The notes under the pieces are model-generated. The model ran no database searches and had not been told where the DNA came from. It saw nothing but the letters and a program-made list of their open reading frames with translations. Position numbers and translations under genes: made by a program. A DNA stretch of 18,728 nt from CAG-791 sp045546175 (GTDB lineage: Bacteria; Bacillota; Clostridia; Lachnospirales; Lachnospiraceae): assembly GCA_045546175.1 (NCBI GenBank), contig JAZQCI010000025.1, forward strand, positions 1 through 18,728, given 5' to 3'. Shown piece by piece: positions 7,429-14,415 of this stretch (positions within the stretch are counted from its first letter, which is position 1; each line of letters starts with the position of its first letter).

Positions 7429-8634
7429 ATGGGCAGAATCATTATTTTTACCGGAAAAGGCGGCGTAGGGAAGACGAGCATCATCTCGGCCCACGCGCTG
7501 CGCGCTGCTCGCAGCGGAATGAAAACGCTTCTGGTGAGCGCCGACATGGCGCATAACCTGGGAGACCTCTTCGAGACAGAGACGGGCGGGGAATTTGTAA
7601 GCCCCACTGCCAATCTCACGCTCCTGGAACTGGACCCCGGAAAGATCATGCGCGAGCACTACCCTGACCTGAACCGCTCTCTTCTGGAGATGCTCGGCGG
7701 CTCCATGAGCCGCGCGGCAGGAAGCGTTAACAGTGAGTTCATGATTCCCGGCTTTGAGGATCTGTTCATGCTGCTGGGGATCCGCGATCTGTATAAGAGC
7801 GGCGAGTATGACCTTTTGCTTGTGGACTGCGCGCCGTCCGGCGAGACATTATCTCTCCTCAAGCTCCCGGAGCTTCTGGAGTGGTATATGGAGAAATTCT
7901 TCCCCGTCGGCAAGTTCATGACGAGGGTTCTCTCCCCCGTCTCCAACGCGCTCTACAAAGTCAAACTTCCCGACAGCACGGCGATGGACCAGGTCTCCCT
8001 GATGCACCGGAACCTTGTTGACCTTCAGAATCTTCTCAAGGACCCGCAGGTGACTTCTGTCCGCCTGATCACGCTCCCCGAGAAAATGGTGGTCGAAGAG
8101 ACCAAGCGGACCTACATGTACCTGAATCTGTACGGCTACCGGGTTGAACGCGTCTTTATAAACCGCGTGCTCCCTCCCATGCCGGATAATCCTTTTATGG
8201 ACAGCTGGCACAGGATCCAGAAGACGTACATCGAGGAGGTGGAAAGTGTGTTCTCACACATTCCGGTCACCCGGATTCCATGGTTTCCAGAGGAGATCAA
8301 AGGCCTCGAAGCCTTAGAGCGGCTGATCCGCTGTCTGCCGGACAATGAGGTGCTCTTTGCGCCGGCCGACATTGGATCGTCCGCGCAGGCCTCGGAGACC
8401 TATGAGATCACGCCGGAAGGGTGCTGCCTCAGCCTGTATATGCCCGGTGCCGAAAATGTATCCGTTCAGATCTGCGGCCGGGATCTGGATGTGAAGACGG
8501 CAAACGTTCTGCGGAAGATCCCCCTGCCCGCAGTTCTGTACAGGGCAGAGATCCTCAGGACACAGCTCACCGGCGGCTTTCTTAAAGTGTACTTCCGTTA
8601 TTCGAGCGAAGACAAAGCAGAGGGACAATTATGA
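7429..8634 (+). CDS. ArsA/Get3-family ATPase with C-terminal HSP20-like domain (first of pair)
   Basis: A 401-residue soluble P-loop ATPase of the ArsA/Get3 (TRC40) group. The deviant Walker A GKGGVGKT is at 9-16, the switch I region DMAHNLGD at 39-46 and the switch II region DCAPSGET at 133-140. Residues about 326-395 form a small beta-rich segment (LSLYMPGAENVSVQICG and onward) that resembles the ArsA HSP20-like domain, an arrangement known from Get3d proteins of cyanobacteria and plants. No CxxC zinc motif of eukaryotic Get3 is evident. The chosen ATG follows a weak AGGCAGGA site; the open frame extends to a TTG at 7378, but those residues are not family-like. It overlaps the second ATPase by 4 bases, so the two are made together and may form a heterodimer. 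The client or ion is unknown, and no ars genes are near. Confidence 0.85.
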   Translation: MGRIIIFTGKGGVGKTSIISAHALRAARSGMKTLLVSADMAHNLGDLFETETGGEFVSPTANLTLLELDPGKIMREHYPDLNRSLLEMLGGSMSRAAGSVNSEFMIPGFEDLFMLLGIRDLYKSGEYDLLLVDCAPSGETLSLLKLPELLEWYMEKFFPVGKFMTRVLSPVSNALYKVKLPDSTAMDQVSLMHRNLVDLQNLLKDPQVTSVRLITLPEKMVVEETKRTYMYLNLYGYRVERVFINRVLPPMPDNPFMDSWHRIQKTYIEEVESVFSHIPVTRIPWFPEEIKGLEALERLIRCLPDNEVLFAPADIGSSAQASETYEITPEGCCLSLYMPGAENVSVQICGRDLDVKTANVLRKIPLPAVLYRAEILRTQLTGGFLKVYFRYSSEDKAEGQL

Positions 8635-9878
8635 GAATACTGATGTACACCGGAAAAGGAGGCGTAGGAAAGACCGGCATCGCAGCTGCCACGGCAGTCC
8701 GATGCGCCGCACTCGGCTACCGGACGACCATAATGAGCACCGATCAGGCGCACAGCCTCGGAGATGTCTTCGAGTGCCGGATCGGGTCCGCCCCGGTACA
8801 GATCGCGGACAACCTGACAGCTCTGGAGGTCGATCCCGCCGTGGAGAGCGAGCGCGCGTGGGGAACCCTGAAGGATTATCTCCGGCAGATCATGGAAGAA
8901 AAATCGGGTGAGAGCCTGGCCGCGCAGGAAGCCCTCGTCTTCCCCGGCCTTGAGGAACTCTCCTCTCTCCTGCGCATTCTCGACCTCAGCGAAGCGGGAT
9001 CCTGCGATGTCCTTGTGGTCGACTGCTCGCCGACCGGCGAGACGCTCTCACTCCTGCGCTATCCCGAACAGCTCCGCGTTCTCACGGACAAAGTACTGCC
9101 CATGGTGCGCAGCGTCACGAGCGCTTTCGGAGGGCTGATCAGCCGCGCCACGACCGTTCCCAAGCCCAGAGACAAGGTCTTTGAGGAGCTGGACATCGTT
9201 GTCAAAAGATTGCACGGCCTGCAGAAGATCCTCTGCGACCGGCAGACGACAGGTATTCGCCTCGTCATGACGCCGGAGAGCATCGTAGTGAGCGAGGCGG
9301 AACGCTCTTACTCCTGGCTGAGCGCCTTCGACTTCGGCGTAGACGCCGTCTATGTCAACCGGATCTATCCGAAAGAAGCCCTGAGCGGCAGCTTTGCCGG
9401 CTGGGCCTCCATGCAGGAAAGGAGCCTGGCGCGGGTGAAAGAAAGTTTTGCCCTGCAAAAGCAGTTCTATCTCCCGCTGCAGGATAAAGAGCTTCGTGGC
9501 ATCCCGGTGCTGGAATCCGTCGCGGAGCAGCTCTACGGGGAGCTTACGGCAGAACCGGTGCCGGAGTCCGACTCGGCGCAGCTCTACGGGGAGCTCGCGG
9601 CAGAACCGGAAAAAGGGTGCAGCATCGACCCTGCGACTATATTTTGCGCAGAACAGAGCTATACAACCGAAAGAAATATGGAGGACGGCTCCTGGATCAT
9701 GACAGTGCGCCTCCCCTATATGAAGAGCACGGATCTTTCGGTGTCGAAGGACGGGAATGACCTGATCCTGGGCGTGCGTGACGAGCGGCGGCGGTTCCGG
9801 CTTACGGAACAGTGCGGCCGACGGGAACTGAAATCGTGGTCGTATGAAAACGGCCGCCTTCAGATCATATTTGCGTAG
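8631..9878 (+). CDS. ArsA/Get3-family ATPase with C-terminal HSP20-like domain (second of pair)
   Basis: A 415-residue paralogue of the preceding ATPase. Walker A GKGGVGKT is at 8-15, switch I DQAHSLGD at 38-45 and switch II DCSPTGET at 131-138; both copies keep the signature lysine and the aspartates, so both are probably active. The C-terminal 70 residues (about 345-415) again look like an HSP20/alpha-crystallin-type beta domain, with MTVRLPYMKSTDLSV and GNDLILGV. Between the ATPase core and that domain lies an acidic linker with an in-frame 17-residue duplication (QLYGEL at 300 and 317). The start overlaps the previous stop as ATGA. The tandem layout recalls the two ATPase halves of ArsA, here as separate proteins. 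Function in this operon is not known; a chaperone or membrane-insertion role for a redox partner is only a guess. Confidence 0.86.
   Translation: MRILMYTGKGGVGKTGIAAATAVRCAALGYRTTIMSTDQAHSLGDVFECRIGSAPVQIADNLTALEVDPAVESERAWGTLKDYLRQIMEEKSGESLAAQEALVFPGLEELSSLLRILDLSEAGSCDVLVVDCSPTGETLSLLRYPEQLRVLTDKVLPMVRSVTSAFGGLISRATTVPKPRDKVFEELDIVVKRLHGLQKILCDRQTTGIRLVMTPESIVVSEAERSYSWLSAFDFGVDAVYVNRIYPKEALSGSFAGWASMQERSLARVKESFALQKQFYLPLQDKELRGIPVLESVAEQLYGELTAEPVPESDSAQLYGELAAEPEKGCSIDPATIFCAEQSYTTERNMEDGSWIMTVRLPYMKSTDLSVSKDGNDLILGVRDERRRFRLTEQCGRRELKSWSYENGRLQIIFA
9527..9609 (+). repeat. In-frame 51-bp tandem duplication in the linker of the second ATPase
   Basis: A 32-bp block at 9527-9558 recurs at 9578-9609 with two mismatches, giving a period of 51 bp, or 17 codons. 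It duplicates QLYGELxAEP (residues 300-309 and 317-326). It falls in a Glu/Pro-rich, probably flexible linker, so it should not break the fold, and the second mismatch pair changes Thr to Ala. It looks like a recent slippage or unequal exchange event. Confidence 0.9.
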
Positions 9879-9966
9879 ATACTGTCCGCTTAAAGATCGC
9901 GTCATCAGGTCGTTGTCGGCAGCCGGATGTGTCTGAGTATCTGAAGTTATTAAGGAGGAACAGAAA
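9879..9966 (+). other. Spacer between ATPase gene and lctP
   Basis: An 88-bp gap ending in a strong TTAAGGAGG ribosome binding site 7-8 bases before the permease ATG. No hairpin terminator or convincing promoter pair was seen, so readthrough from the upstream genes is likely. Confidence 0.4.
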
Positions 9967-11502
9967 ATGCTAATAGTCAAATTTATTCTGGGACTTGTTC
10001 CGATCATCTGGCTGATCATCGCCCTGACCGGCATGAAAATGCCCGGCTACAAAGCCTGCAGTATCGCAATCATTTTTGCAGCCGTTGTTGCACTGTTTTA
10101 CAAACATCTTCCGGTCATTTCCGTGGGAACCGCTTTCCTCGAAGGCGTATTCAGCGCTCTGTGGCCGATCATCCTTGTCATTCTGGCCGCGCTGTTCGTC
10201 TACGCGCTGACTCTCGAGACAGGTGCTATGGAAGAAATCAAGGCGATGCTCAGCAGCGTATCCAGAGACAAGCGCGTACTCGGTCTGATCATCGGCTGGG
10301 GCTTCGGGTGCTTCATGGAAGGTATGGCAGGTTTCGGCACTGCAGTAGCGATTCCCGCATCCATCCTCGTCGCGCTGAACTTTGATCCGATCCCCACGGT
10401 TCTGGCGCTCCTTATTGTCAACTCCACCCCTACTGCCTTCGGCAGCGTCGGCGTTCCGACGACCTCTCTGGCTTCCGCCACAGGTCTTGCCGTCAATGCG
10501 CTCTCTCTGAACACGGTCCGCATTGAGGTCCTGCTTATGGCGATCTCCCCGATCCTGTTTGTCATCGTGATCGGCGGGGGTGTTAAGGCCCTCAAAGGTA
10601 TGATCCCGTTCACGCTCATTGCGTCGGCCTCCTTTGTCATTCCCAACTTCATTATCGGCGCTTTCATCGGTCCCGAGCTTCCCAATATCATCGGTTCGAT
10701 CTGCTCCATGATCATCATGATCCTCGTCGCGCTGAAGATGAAGAACAATGAGGTGCCCGAGGAATATCTGGTAGGCGGCTCCAATTCACAGAAAGAACTC
10801 AAACTCGATGTAAACAGCGCGCTGCGCGCGTGGAGCCCTTTCATTCTGATCTTCGTGCTCCTTCTGTTTACCTCCAAGCTGTTCCCCTTCATCAACGAAC
10901 CGCTTTCCAAGATCTCTTCCAAGATCAACATCTACGTCGGTGAAGACGCAACGCCCACCAGCTTTACCTGGATCAATACACCCGGCGTCTGGATCATCCT
11001 TTCCGGTATCATCGGCGGCCTGATCCAAGGCGCTTCAATCAGCAAGATCTTCGGCGTGCTCGCCGCTACGGTCAAGAAGAACGTCAAGACGATCGTGACG
11101 ATCTGCTCCGTCCTTTCAACCGCAAAGATCATGGTGCACAGCGGCATGACGACCGACGTCGCAGACGTCCTCGTCACTGTGACAGGCAAATTCTATCCGC
11201 TGTTCTCCCCTCTGGTCGGCGTTCTCGGCGCATTCGTCACGGGTTCCGGCACGAGTACCGGCGTTCTGTTCGGACCTCTGCAGTCCGCTTCCGCATCGCA
11301 GCTCGGGCTTTCTCCCGAGTGGCTCTGCGCGGCCAACTCTCTCGGCGCGGGCATCGGCAAAATGATCTCGCCTTCCAACATCGCGCTGGCAACGGCCTCG
11401 GCAGGACTGGCAGGCCGTGAAAATGAGATCCTGAGCGGTATCTTCAAGTACTGCATCCTCTATGCGGTGGTAGGTGGAATTATCTGCTTCGCATTTGTTT
11501 GA
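9967..11502 (+). CDS. lctP: L-lactate permease (LctP/LldP family)
   Basis: A 511-residue integral membrane transporter of the lactate permease family, importing lactate (or glycolate) with protons across the cytoplasmic membrane. About a dozen hydrophobic segments are visible. The family hallmarks are the GWGFGCFMEGMAGFGTAV block with following STPTAFGSVGVP, and near the C-terminus FVTGSGTSTGVLFGPLQ and LGAGIGKMISPSNIALAT. It is somewhat shorter than E. coli LldP (551), mainly in the central loop (about 255-310), which here is a short charged stretch. The ATG has an excellent ribosome binding site. It is the last gene before a strong terminator and gives the clearest substrate clue for the LUD and iron-sulfur proteins at the head of the run. 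Confidence 0.93.
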   Translation: MLIVKFILGLVPIIWLIIALTGMKMPGYKACSIAIIFAAVVALFYKHLPVISVGTAFLEGVFSALWPIILVILAALFVYALTLETGAMEEIKAMLSSVSRDKRVLGLIIGWGFGCFMEGMAGFGTAVAIPASILVALNFDPIPTVLALLIVNSTPTAFGSVGVPTTSLASATGLAVNALSLNTVRIEVLLMAISPILFVIVIGGGVKALKGMIPFTLIASASFVIPNFIIGAFIGPELPNIIGSICSMIIMILVALKMKNNEVPEEYLVGGSNSQKELKLDVNSALRAWSPFILIFVLLLFTSKLFPFINEPLSKISSKINIYVGEDATPTSFTWINTPGVWIILSGIIGGLIQGASISKIFGVLAATVKKNVKTIVTICSVLSTAKIMVHSGMTTDVADVLVTVTGKFYPLFSPLVGVLGAFVTGSGTSTGVLFGPLQSASASQLGLSPEWLCAANSLGAGIGKMISPSNIALATASAGLAGRENEILSGIFKYCILYAVVGGIICFAFV

Positions 11503-11514
11503 TTGCGGAGCGGC

Positions 11515-11531
11515 GGCTCGCGGAGCGAGCC
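11515..11531 (+). other. Short GC hairpin just after lctP
   Basis: GGCTCGC pairs perfectly with GCGAGCC across a GGA loop (7-bp stem), 12 bases after the lctP stop. No T-tract follows, so it is more likely an mRNA 3'-end stabiliser or part of a two-hairpin termination region with the larger hairpin 43 bases further on. Confidence 0.5.
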
Positions 11532-11573
11532 CAGGGGCTCAGACCTCAAAGATTGAATATGCTTTATATGCTG

Positions 11574-11611
11574 AACAAGAGCCGCCGGAGGTATCTCCGG
11601 CGGCTCTTGTT
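11574..11611 (+). terminator. Strong rho-independent terminator after lctP
   Basis: A perfect 17-bp stem (AACAAGAGCCGCCGGAG paired with its complement at 11595-11611) closes on a GTAT loop. The 3' arm ends in CTTGTTT, so the U-run is partly inside the stem. It marks the 3' end of the lactate/quinone gene run. The arm is also A-rich at its 5' foot, so weak action on the other strand is possible. Confidence 0.88.
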
Positions 11612-11682
11612 TGGCATTATGGCAGGTTTGAGTGGGCTCTGATGATCTGGTGCCGGGGGAGATTACTTCTGCGGCGTCAGAG

Positions 11683-11824
11683 CGTAAGAAACTTCTCAAA
11701 ACCGGCATTGTGCTAAACGAGTGCTGCGCATGGGGGCAACTGCGGCATCTGATCGTAAGAAACTTCTCAAAGCTGGCATTGTGCCAAACGAGTGCCGCGC
11801 ATGGGGGCAACTGCGGCATTAGAT
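11683..11824. repeat. 71-bp direct tandem repeat, two copies
   Basis: Copy 1 is 11683-11753 and copy 2 is 11754-11824, each beginning CGTAAGAAACTTCTCAAA. They differ at only a handful of positions. Each copy can form two hairpins: GGCA-TTG-TGCC (wobble in copy 1) and TGCCGC/GCGGCA around a 14-base loop (TGCTGC, still pairing by G-U, in copy 1). A weaker 5' remnant with GATTACTTCTGCGGCGTCAG precedes copy 1. The 71-bp period is not a multiple of 3. It may be a small interspersed repeat or a structured RNA; no transposase is adjacent. Confidence 0.85.
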
Positions 11825-11925
11825 CAGCAGCTTCTTCTGTCAGCAGGGTGAGTTGGATTATTAGAACACTTTTTTCTTCCGCGGCCTCCATCGCTTTTTC
11901 TGATTGCCAGCACAAAGTGAAGAAA

Positions 11926-12360
11926 TCAAGGCAATTTATACCTGAGTTGGACCATAAACAAGAATTCTTCCTCGCTGGTCCCCATACCAGACAGCTTGTC
12001 ATGTACTGTATGGAGGCCGGCGCCATAACAATATGTCTTATAATCCAACTTGCCGGGAAATATGCTGATAATTTCAGATTTTCAGTCTTTTGCTAATTTT
12101 CCATGGGGGCAGGTTGAACAAATATCCCCCATATGATCCAACTGAGACCGAACTCCAAAGTCGTTGCATTCCAGGAGCATTATTTTTTGCAAATGAATCA
12201 ACCCCTTCATTAAAAGCTTGCAGCGCAATCCACCACTCCGCGTACGCACAAGAACCTGCCTCAAAACGGCAGTTCCCTTCCACACGCTTATGCAACAAAA
12301 AACACAGGGGATATTATCCCCTGTGTCCTTCAACAAGATCTGTCCGATTAATGATTCCAA
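11926..12360 (-). pseudogene. Possible decayed minus-strand gene with internal stop
   Basis: Read on the minus strand from 12360, one frame stays open for about 144 codons except for a single TGA at 12084-12082. The second part reads like real protein (YCYGAGLHTVHDKLSGMG, then SEEEFLFMVQLRYKL before the stop at 11928-11926), and the part before the stop contains DHMGDICSTCPHGKLAKD. A neighbouring frame (12298-12074) also looks protein-like over FNEGVDSFAKNNAPGM, which suggests a frameshift as well. There is no clear ribosome binding site. I do not recognise the family. Chance openness in an AT-rich gap is a real alternative. Confidence 0.22.
12302..12326 (-). terminator. Rho-independent terminator of the double-glycine peptide gene
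   Basis: A perfect 10-bp stem (ACACAGGGGA with TCCCCTGTGT) around a 5-base loop. Read on the minus strand it is followed directly by TTTTTTGTTG, a good U-run. It lies 60 bp beyond the stop of the minus-strand SH3-domain gene and shows that this gene is a single transcription unit. Confidence 0.88.
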
Positions 12361-12386
12361 TCAGTGAATCCGATCAGTCTAATCGA

Positions 12387-12695
12387 TCAGTCTAATTCAG
12401 TATATGCTCTGTAAATGTAGCCGTAGCACTCGCCTCCTCTGGGATCATAGATCCAGAGTCTCCACCACTGGCCGTCTGTTGTGAGTCCGTCGACCTTAAG
12501 TCTGTGGCCTCTCTCATAAACCTTGGCGATCTCGCCGTTGGGCCAATATCTGCAGTTCAGAGTGGAAGAAGTAACTCTCACCCAGCGAGGCTTGATATCG
12601 GTCACGCTGTAGTTCTCTCCGCCCATGCCGTCGTTTCCGCCCACGACTTCGTTAAGCTGCTCGTCACTTACCTTGTTGTTATTAATTTCGCTCAT
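12387..12695 (-). CDS. Secreted double-glycine-leader protein with bacterial SH3-like domain
   Basis: A 102-residue protein. Residues 1-20 resemble a double-glycine leader of bacteriocin and pheromone type: VSDEQLNEVVGG at 9-20 fits the L-S-x-x-E-L-x-x-I-x-G-G pattern, with cleavage expected after G20. The mature part (82 residues) has a glycine-rich linker, then an SH3b-like domain (about 37-101) with VTSSTLNCRYWP, a KVYERGHRLKV strand, a WWRLWIY core and the end motif GYIYRAYTEL. C48 and C90 could form a disulfide. Such leaders are normally cut and exported by a C39-peptidase ABC transporter, which is not in this window. The frame is open up to 12722, but GGAGGACTAAA sits just before ATG 12695, which decides the start. 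Own promoter and terminator. The role (cell-wall binding, antibacterial or signal) is unknown. Confidence 0.82.
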   Translation of the reverse strand: MSEINNNKVSDEQLNEVVGGNDGMGGENYSVTDIKPRWVRVTSSTLNCRYWPNGEIAKVYERGHRLKVDGLTTDGQWWRLWIYDPRGGECYGYIYRAYTELD

Positions 12696-12801
12696 TTTAG
12701 TCCTCCAATTCCGGGATTTCATTTCTCACTGGCCTGAGTATGCCATCGTTCCCGATTTCCTTTTTATCAGTTCTTTCCGCTGATCATTTATCAGCTACAT
12801 T

Positions 12802-12830
12802 ACTATATACGAGCGGTTCAATGATATCCA
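12802..12830 (-). promoter_or_regulatory. Candidate promoter of the double-glycine peptide gene
   Basis: On the minus strand TGGATA (12830-12825, 4 of 6 matches to TTGACA) is followed after 17 bases by TATAGT (12807-12802, 5 of 6 to TATAAT). The predicted transcript would have a leader of about 100 bases. The flanking DNA is AT-rich with repeated AATTTAATT at about 12837 and 12857, a possible upstream element. Confidence 0.4.
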
Positions 12831-13027
12831 CGCACAAATTTAATTTTCTTGAGGTGAATTTAATTAGTAAATTGCCAAACTAAATTCCCGGTCTTTATGG
12901 GGAATTACCCTCCCGAGAAATGGTGGGTATGAATGGCGGCCTGGTTTGTGGAAAAGGGCGGCGCCCAAGAATCATTCTCAGTGCGACGCCCTTATTATTC
13001 AGAATACTATTTTCATTGGATCGGTTT
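12831..13027. other. Intergenic stretch between the peptide gene and the alcohol dehydrogenase
   Basis: With its flanks this is a 375-bp gap (12696-13070). It holds the candidate peptide promoter, a small AATTCCC/GGGAATT hairpin at 12883-12906, the terminator-like hairpin of the dehydrogenase gene (12954-12993), and the palindromic element next to the dehydrogenase stop. No coding sequence was seen. Confidence 0.5.
12954..12993 (-). terminator. Probable terminator downstream of the alcohol dehydrogenase
   Basis: AAGGGCG at 12954-12960 pairs with CGCCCTT at 12987-12993. The 26-base loop contains a smaller AGAAT/ATTCT hairpin. On the minus strand the stem is followed by a short TT run (CGCCCTTTTCC in total). 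It is 78 bp past the dehydrogenase stop. The large loop makes it weaker than the other terminators in the window. Confidence 0.5.
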
Positions 13028-13056
13028 TGTGTCAGTAGATACGTCCCCATGACACA
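13028..13056. repeat. Palindromic REP-like element, copy A
   Basis: TGTGTCA and TGACACA form a 7-bp stem around a core that includes GATACGTCCCCA. The same core and arms recur inverted at 17197-17229. Elements with GTGTCA arms and a GACGTCCCC or GACCGTCCCC-like core are, as I recall, widespread in Firmicutes and linked to IS200-like (RAYT) transposases. It lies 15 bp after the dehydrogenase stop, so it would be transcribed as a 3' hairpin. Confidence 0.75.
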
Positions 13057-13070
13057 TCTTTTTATTCAGA

Positions 13071-14288
13071 TCAGAAATCTACATCCAGATCATAGTAGCA
13101 GCACTTCAGGAGCTTCTCCATCTCCTCCTGGCTGGGCTGTCTGGGGTTGGAGCCTGTGCAGGCATCCAGGATCGCGTTCGCCGCGATGTCGTGGAGTCTC
13201 TCAAGGAATACGTTCTCCGGAACGAATCCCTGCTCTGCATAGTAGCTGTCAGCGCCGTAGTTCTTGATGCAGTGAGGAATGTTCAGAGCGTCGTTCATGC
13301 CGCGCAGATAAGCGATGAGCGCTGCGACTTTCTCATCCTCGGTGTTGCCTTCGAGGTGCATGTAGTCAGCGATCACGGCGTATCTCTTCTTTGCCTCTTC
13401 GTTCTTTGCGTTGAAAGCGATGACCTTGGGCAGGTACATAGCATTGGCGGCACCGTGGATGATGTGTGCGCCGTAGTCAGCAAAGACAGCGCCGGTCTTG
13501 TGAGCCATGGAGTGAACAATGCCCAGAAGTCCGGAGGAGAAAGCGATACCTGCAAGACACTGTGCGCTGTGCATGTCATCGCGTGCCTGCATGTCGCCGT
13601 TGTAGGAGTTGACCAGGTCTCTCTGGATCATCTCGATCGCGTGGATTGCGGGAGCGTCTGTGAAGTCACTGTGTACAGTGGATACATAAGCCTCGATCGC
13701 ATGAGTCATGGCGTCCATACCTGTGTGTGCGACGAGCTTCTTGGGCATGGTCTCAGCCAGCTCGGGATCTACGATTGCTACATCGGGAGTGATCTGGAAG
13801 TCGGCGATGGGATACTTGATGCCCTTCTCATAGTTTGTGATGATGGAGAAAGCGGTAACTTCCGTAGCGGTTCCGGATGTGGAGGAAACAGCGCAGAAGT
13901 GAGCCTTGGTTCTGAGTTTAGGAAGGCCGAAGACCTTGCACATGTCTTCGAATGTTGTCTCCGGATACTCATATTTGATCCACATAGCTTTTGCAGCGTC
14001 GATGGGAGAGCCGCCGCCGATGGCTACGATCCAGTCGGGGCCGAATTCCTGCATGAAAGCAGCGCCCTTCATAACGGTCTCAACGGACGGATCGGGCTCG
14101 ATGCCTTCGAAGATATTAACTTCCATTCCTGCCTCTTCCAGATAGCTCTTCGCTCTGTCCAGGAATCCGAATCTCTTCATGGAGCCGCCGCCTACGCAGA
14201 TCACGGCCTTCTTTCCTTCAAGTGTCTTAAGTGCCTCGAGAGCACCTTTTCCGTGGTAAATGTCTCTGGGGTTTGTAAATCTCTGCAT
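13071..14288 (-). CDS. Iron-containing alcohol dehydrogenase (candidate lactaldehyde reductase)
   Basis: A 405-residue group III alcohol dehydrogenase that reduces an aldehyde with NAD(P)H. The nucleotide-binding GGGS is at 91-94 in AIGGGSPIDAAKAM. The expected metal ligands are D192 and H196 (GMDAMTHAIEA), H259 (GIVHSMAH) and H278 (IIHGAANA). The segment between the last two is about 5 residues longer than in E. coli FucO, with HKTGAVF after it, as in clostridial members of the family. In FucO-type enzymes the reaction is L-lactaldehyde to 1,2-propanediol, and the nearby aldolase would supply lactaldehyde, so this is the favoured role; butanol or other aldehyde substrates cannot be excluded. 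AAAGGAGATAAAC precedes the ATG. It has its own strong promoter, divergent from hflX, and is not in one operon with rhaD. Confidence 0.88.
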   Translation of the reverse strand: MQRFTNPRDIYHGKGALEALKTLEGKKAVICVGGGSMKRFGFLDRAKSYLEEAGMEVNIFEGIEPDPSVETVMKGAAFMQEFGPDWIVAIGGGSPIDAAKAMWIKYEYPETTFEDMCKVFGLPKLRTKAHFCAVSSTSGTATEVTAFSIITNYEKGIKYPIADFQITPDVAIVDPELAETMPKKLVAHTGMDAMTHAIEAYVSTVHSDFTDAPAIHAIEMIQRDLVNSYNGDMQARDDMHSAQCLAGIAFSSGLLGIVHSMAHKTGAVFADYGAHIIHGAANAMYLPKVIAFNAKNEEAKKRYAVIADYMHLEGNTEDEKVAALIAYLRGMNDALNIPHCIKNYGADSYYAEQGFVPENVFLERLHDIAANAILDACTGSNPRQPSQEEMEKLLKCCYYDLDVDF

Positions 14289-14316
14289 GTTTATCTCCTT
14301 TACCTCTTGCTGTCAT

Positions 14317-14333
14317 CGGCATGTCGGATGCCG
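14317..14333. promoter_or_regulatory. Palindrome in the dehydrogenase leader (possible operator)
   Basis: CGGCAT-GTCGG-ATGCCG, a 6-bp inverted repeat in the untranslated leader, 19-41 bases downstream of the predicted -10 box and about 30 bases before the start codon. It could be a regulator site or an mRNA hairpin. The binding protein is unknown. Confidence 0.35.
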
Positions 14334-14351
14334 TCTCCTTAATACGTTAAA

Positions 14352-14380
14352 ATTTTATCGTTATATATTAGTATTGTCAA
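14352..14380 (-). promoter_or_regulatory. Promoter of the alcohol dehydrogenase
   Basis: On the minus strand a perfect TTGACA (14380-14375) is followed after exactly 17 bases by TAAAAT (14357-14352), a near-consensus sigma-A-type promoter. It fires away from hflX, whose promoter starts about 36 bp away on the other strand. Confidence 0.75.
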
Positions 14381-14415
14381 TCTTTTCACACTATACCGGA
14401 GAAATCCCGGATAAT

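Larger units (their letters stand above)
11612..12386. other. Gene-poor interval with repeats and decayed reading frames
   Basis: About 775 bp with no gene I can support. It holds the 71-bp tandem repeat (11683-11824, with a decayed partial unit just upstream), then AT-richer sequence (about 11830-12300) in which the minus strand shows a broken protein-like frame, and finally the terminator of the small minus-strand gene to its right. Short open frames on both strands cross the tandem repeat in different frames, which argues that the repeat is not coding. Confidence 0.6.

Noticed and set aside
7429..9878. Arsenite efflux ATPase genes (arsA)
   Set aside because: No arsB, arsD, arsR or arsC nearby, and the C-terminal HSP20-like domains fit Get3d-like proteins better; only family level is claimed.
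11683..11824. CRISPR array
   Set aside because: Two adjacent long units with no distinct spacers and no cas genes.
11460..12026. 188-codon minus-strand frame across the tandem repeat
   Set aside because: It crosses the lctP end, the terminator and both 71-bp units in different frames, with no ribosome binding site or domain.
13191..14342. 383-codon + strand frame
   Set aside because: Antisense to the iron alcohol dehydrogenase; no recognisable domain.
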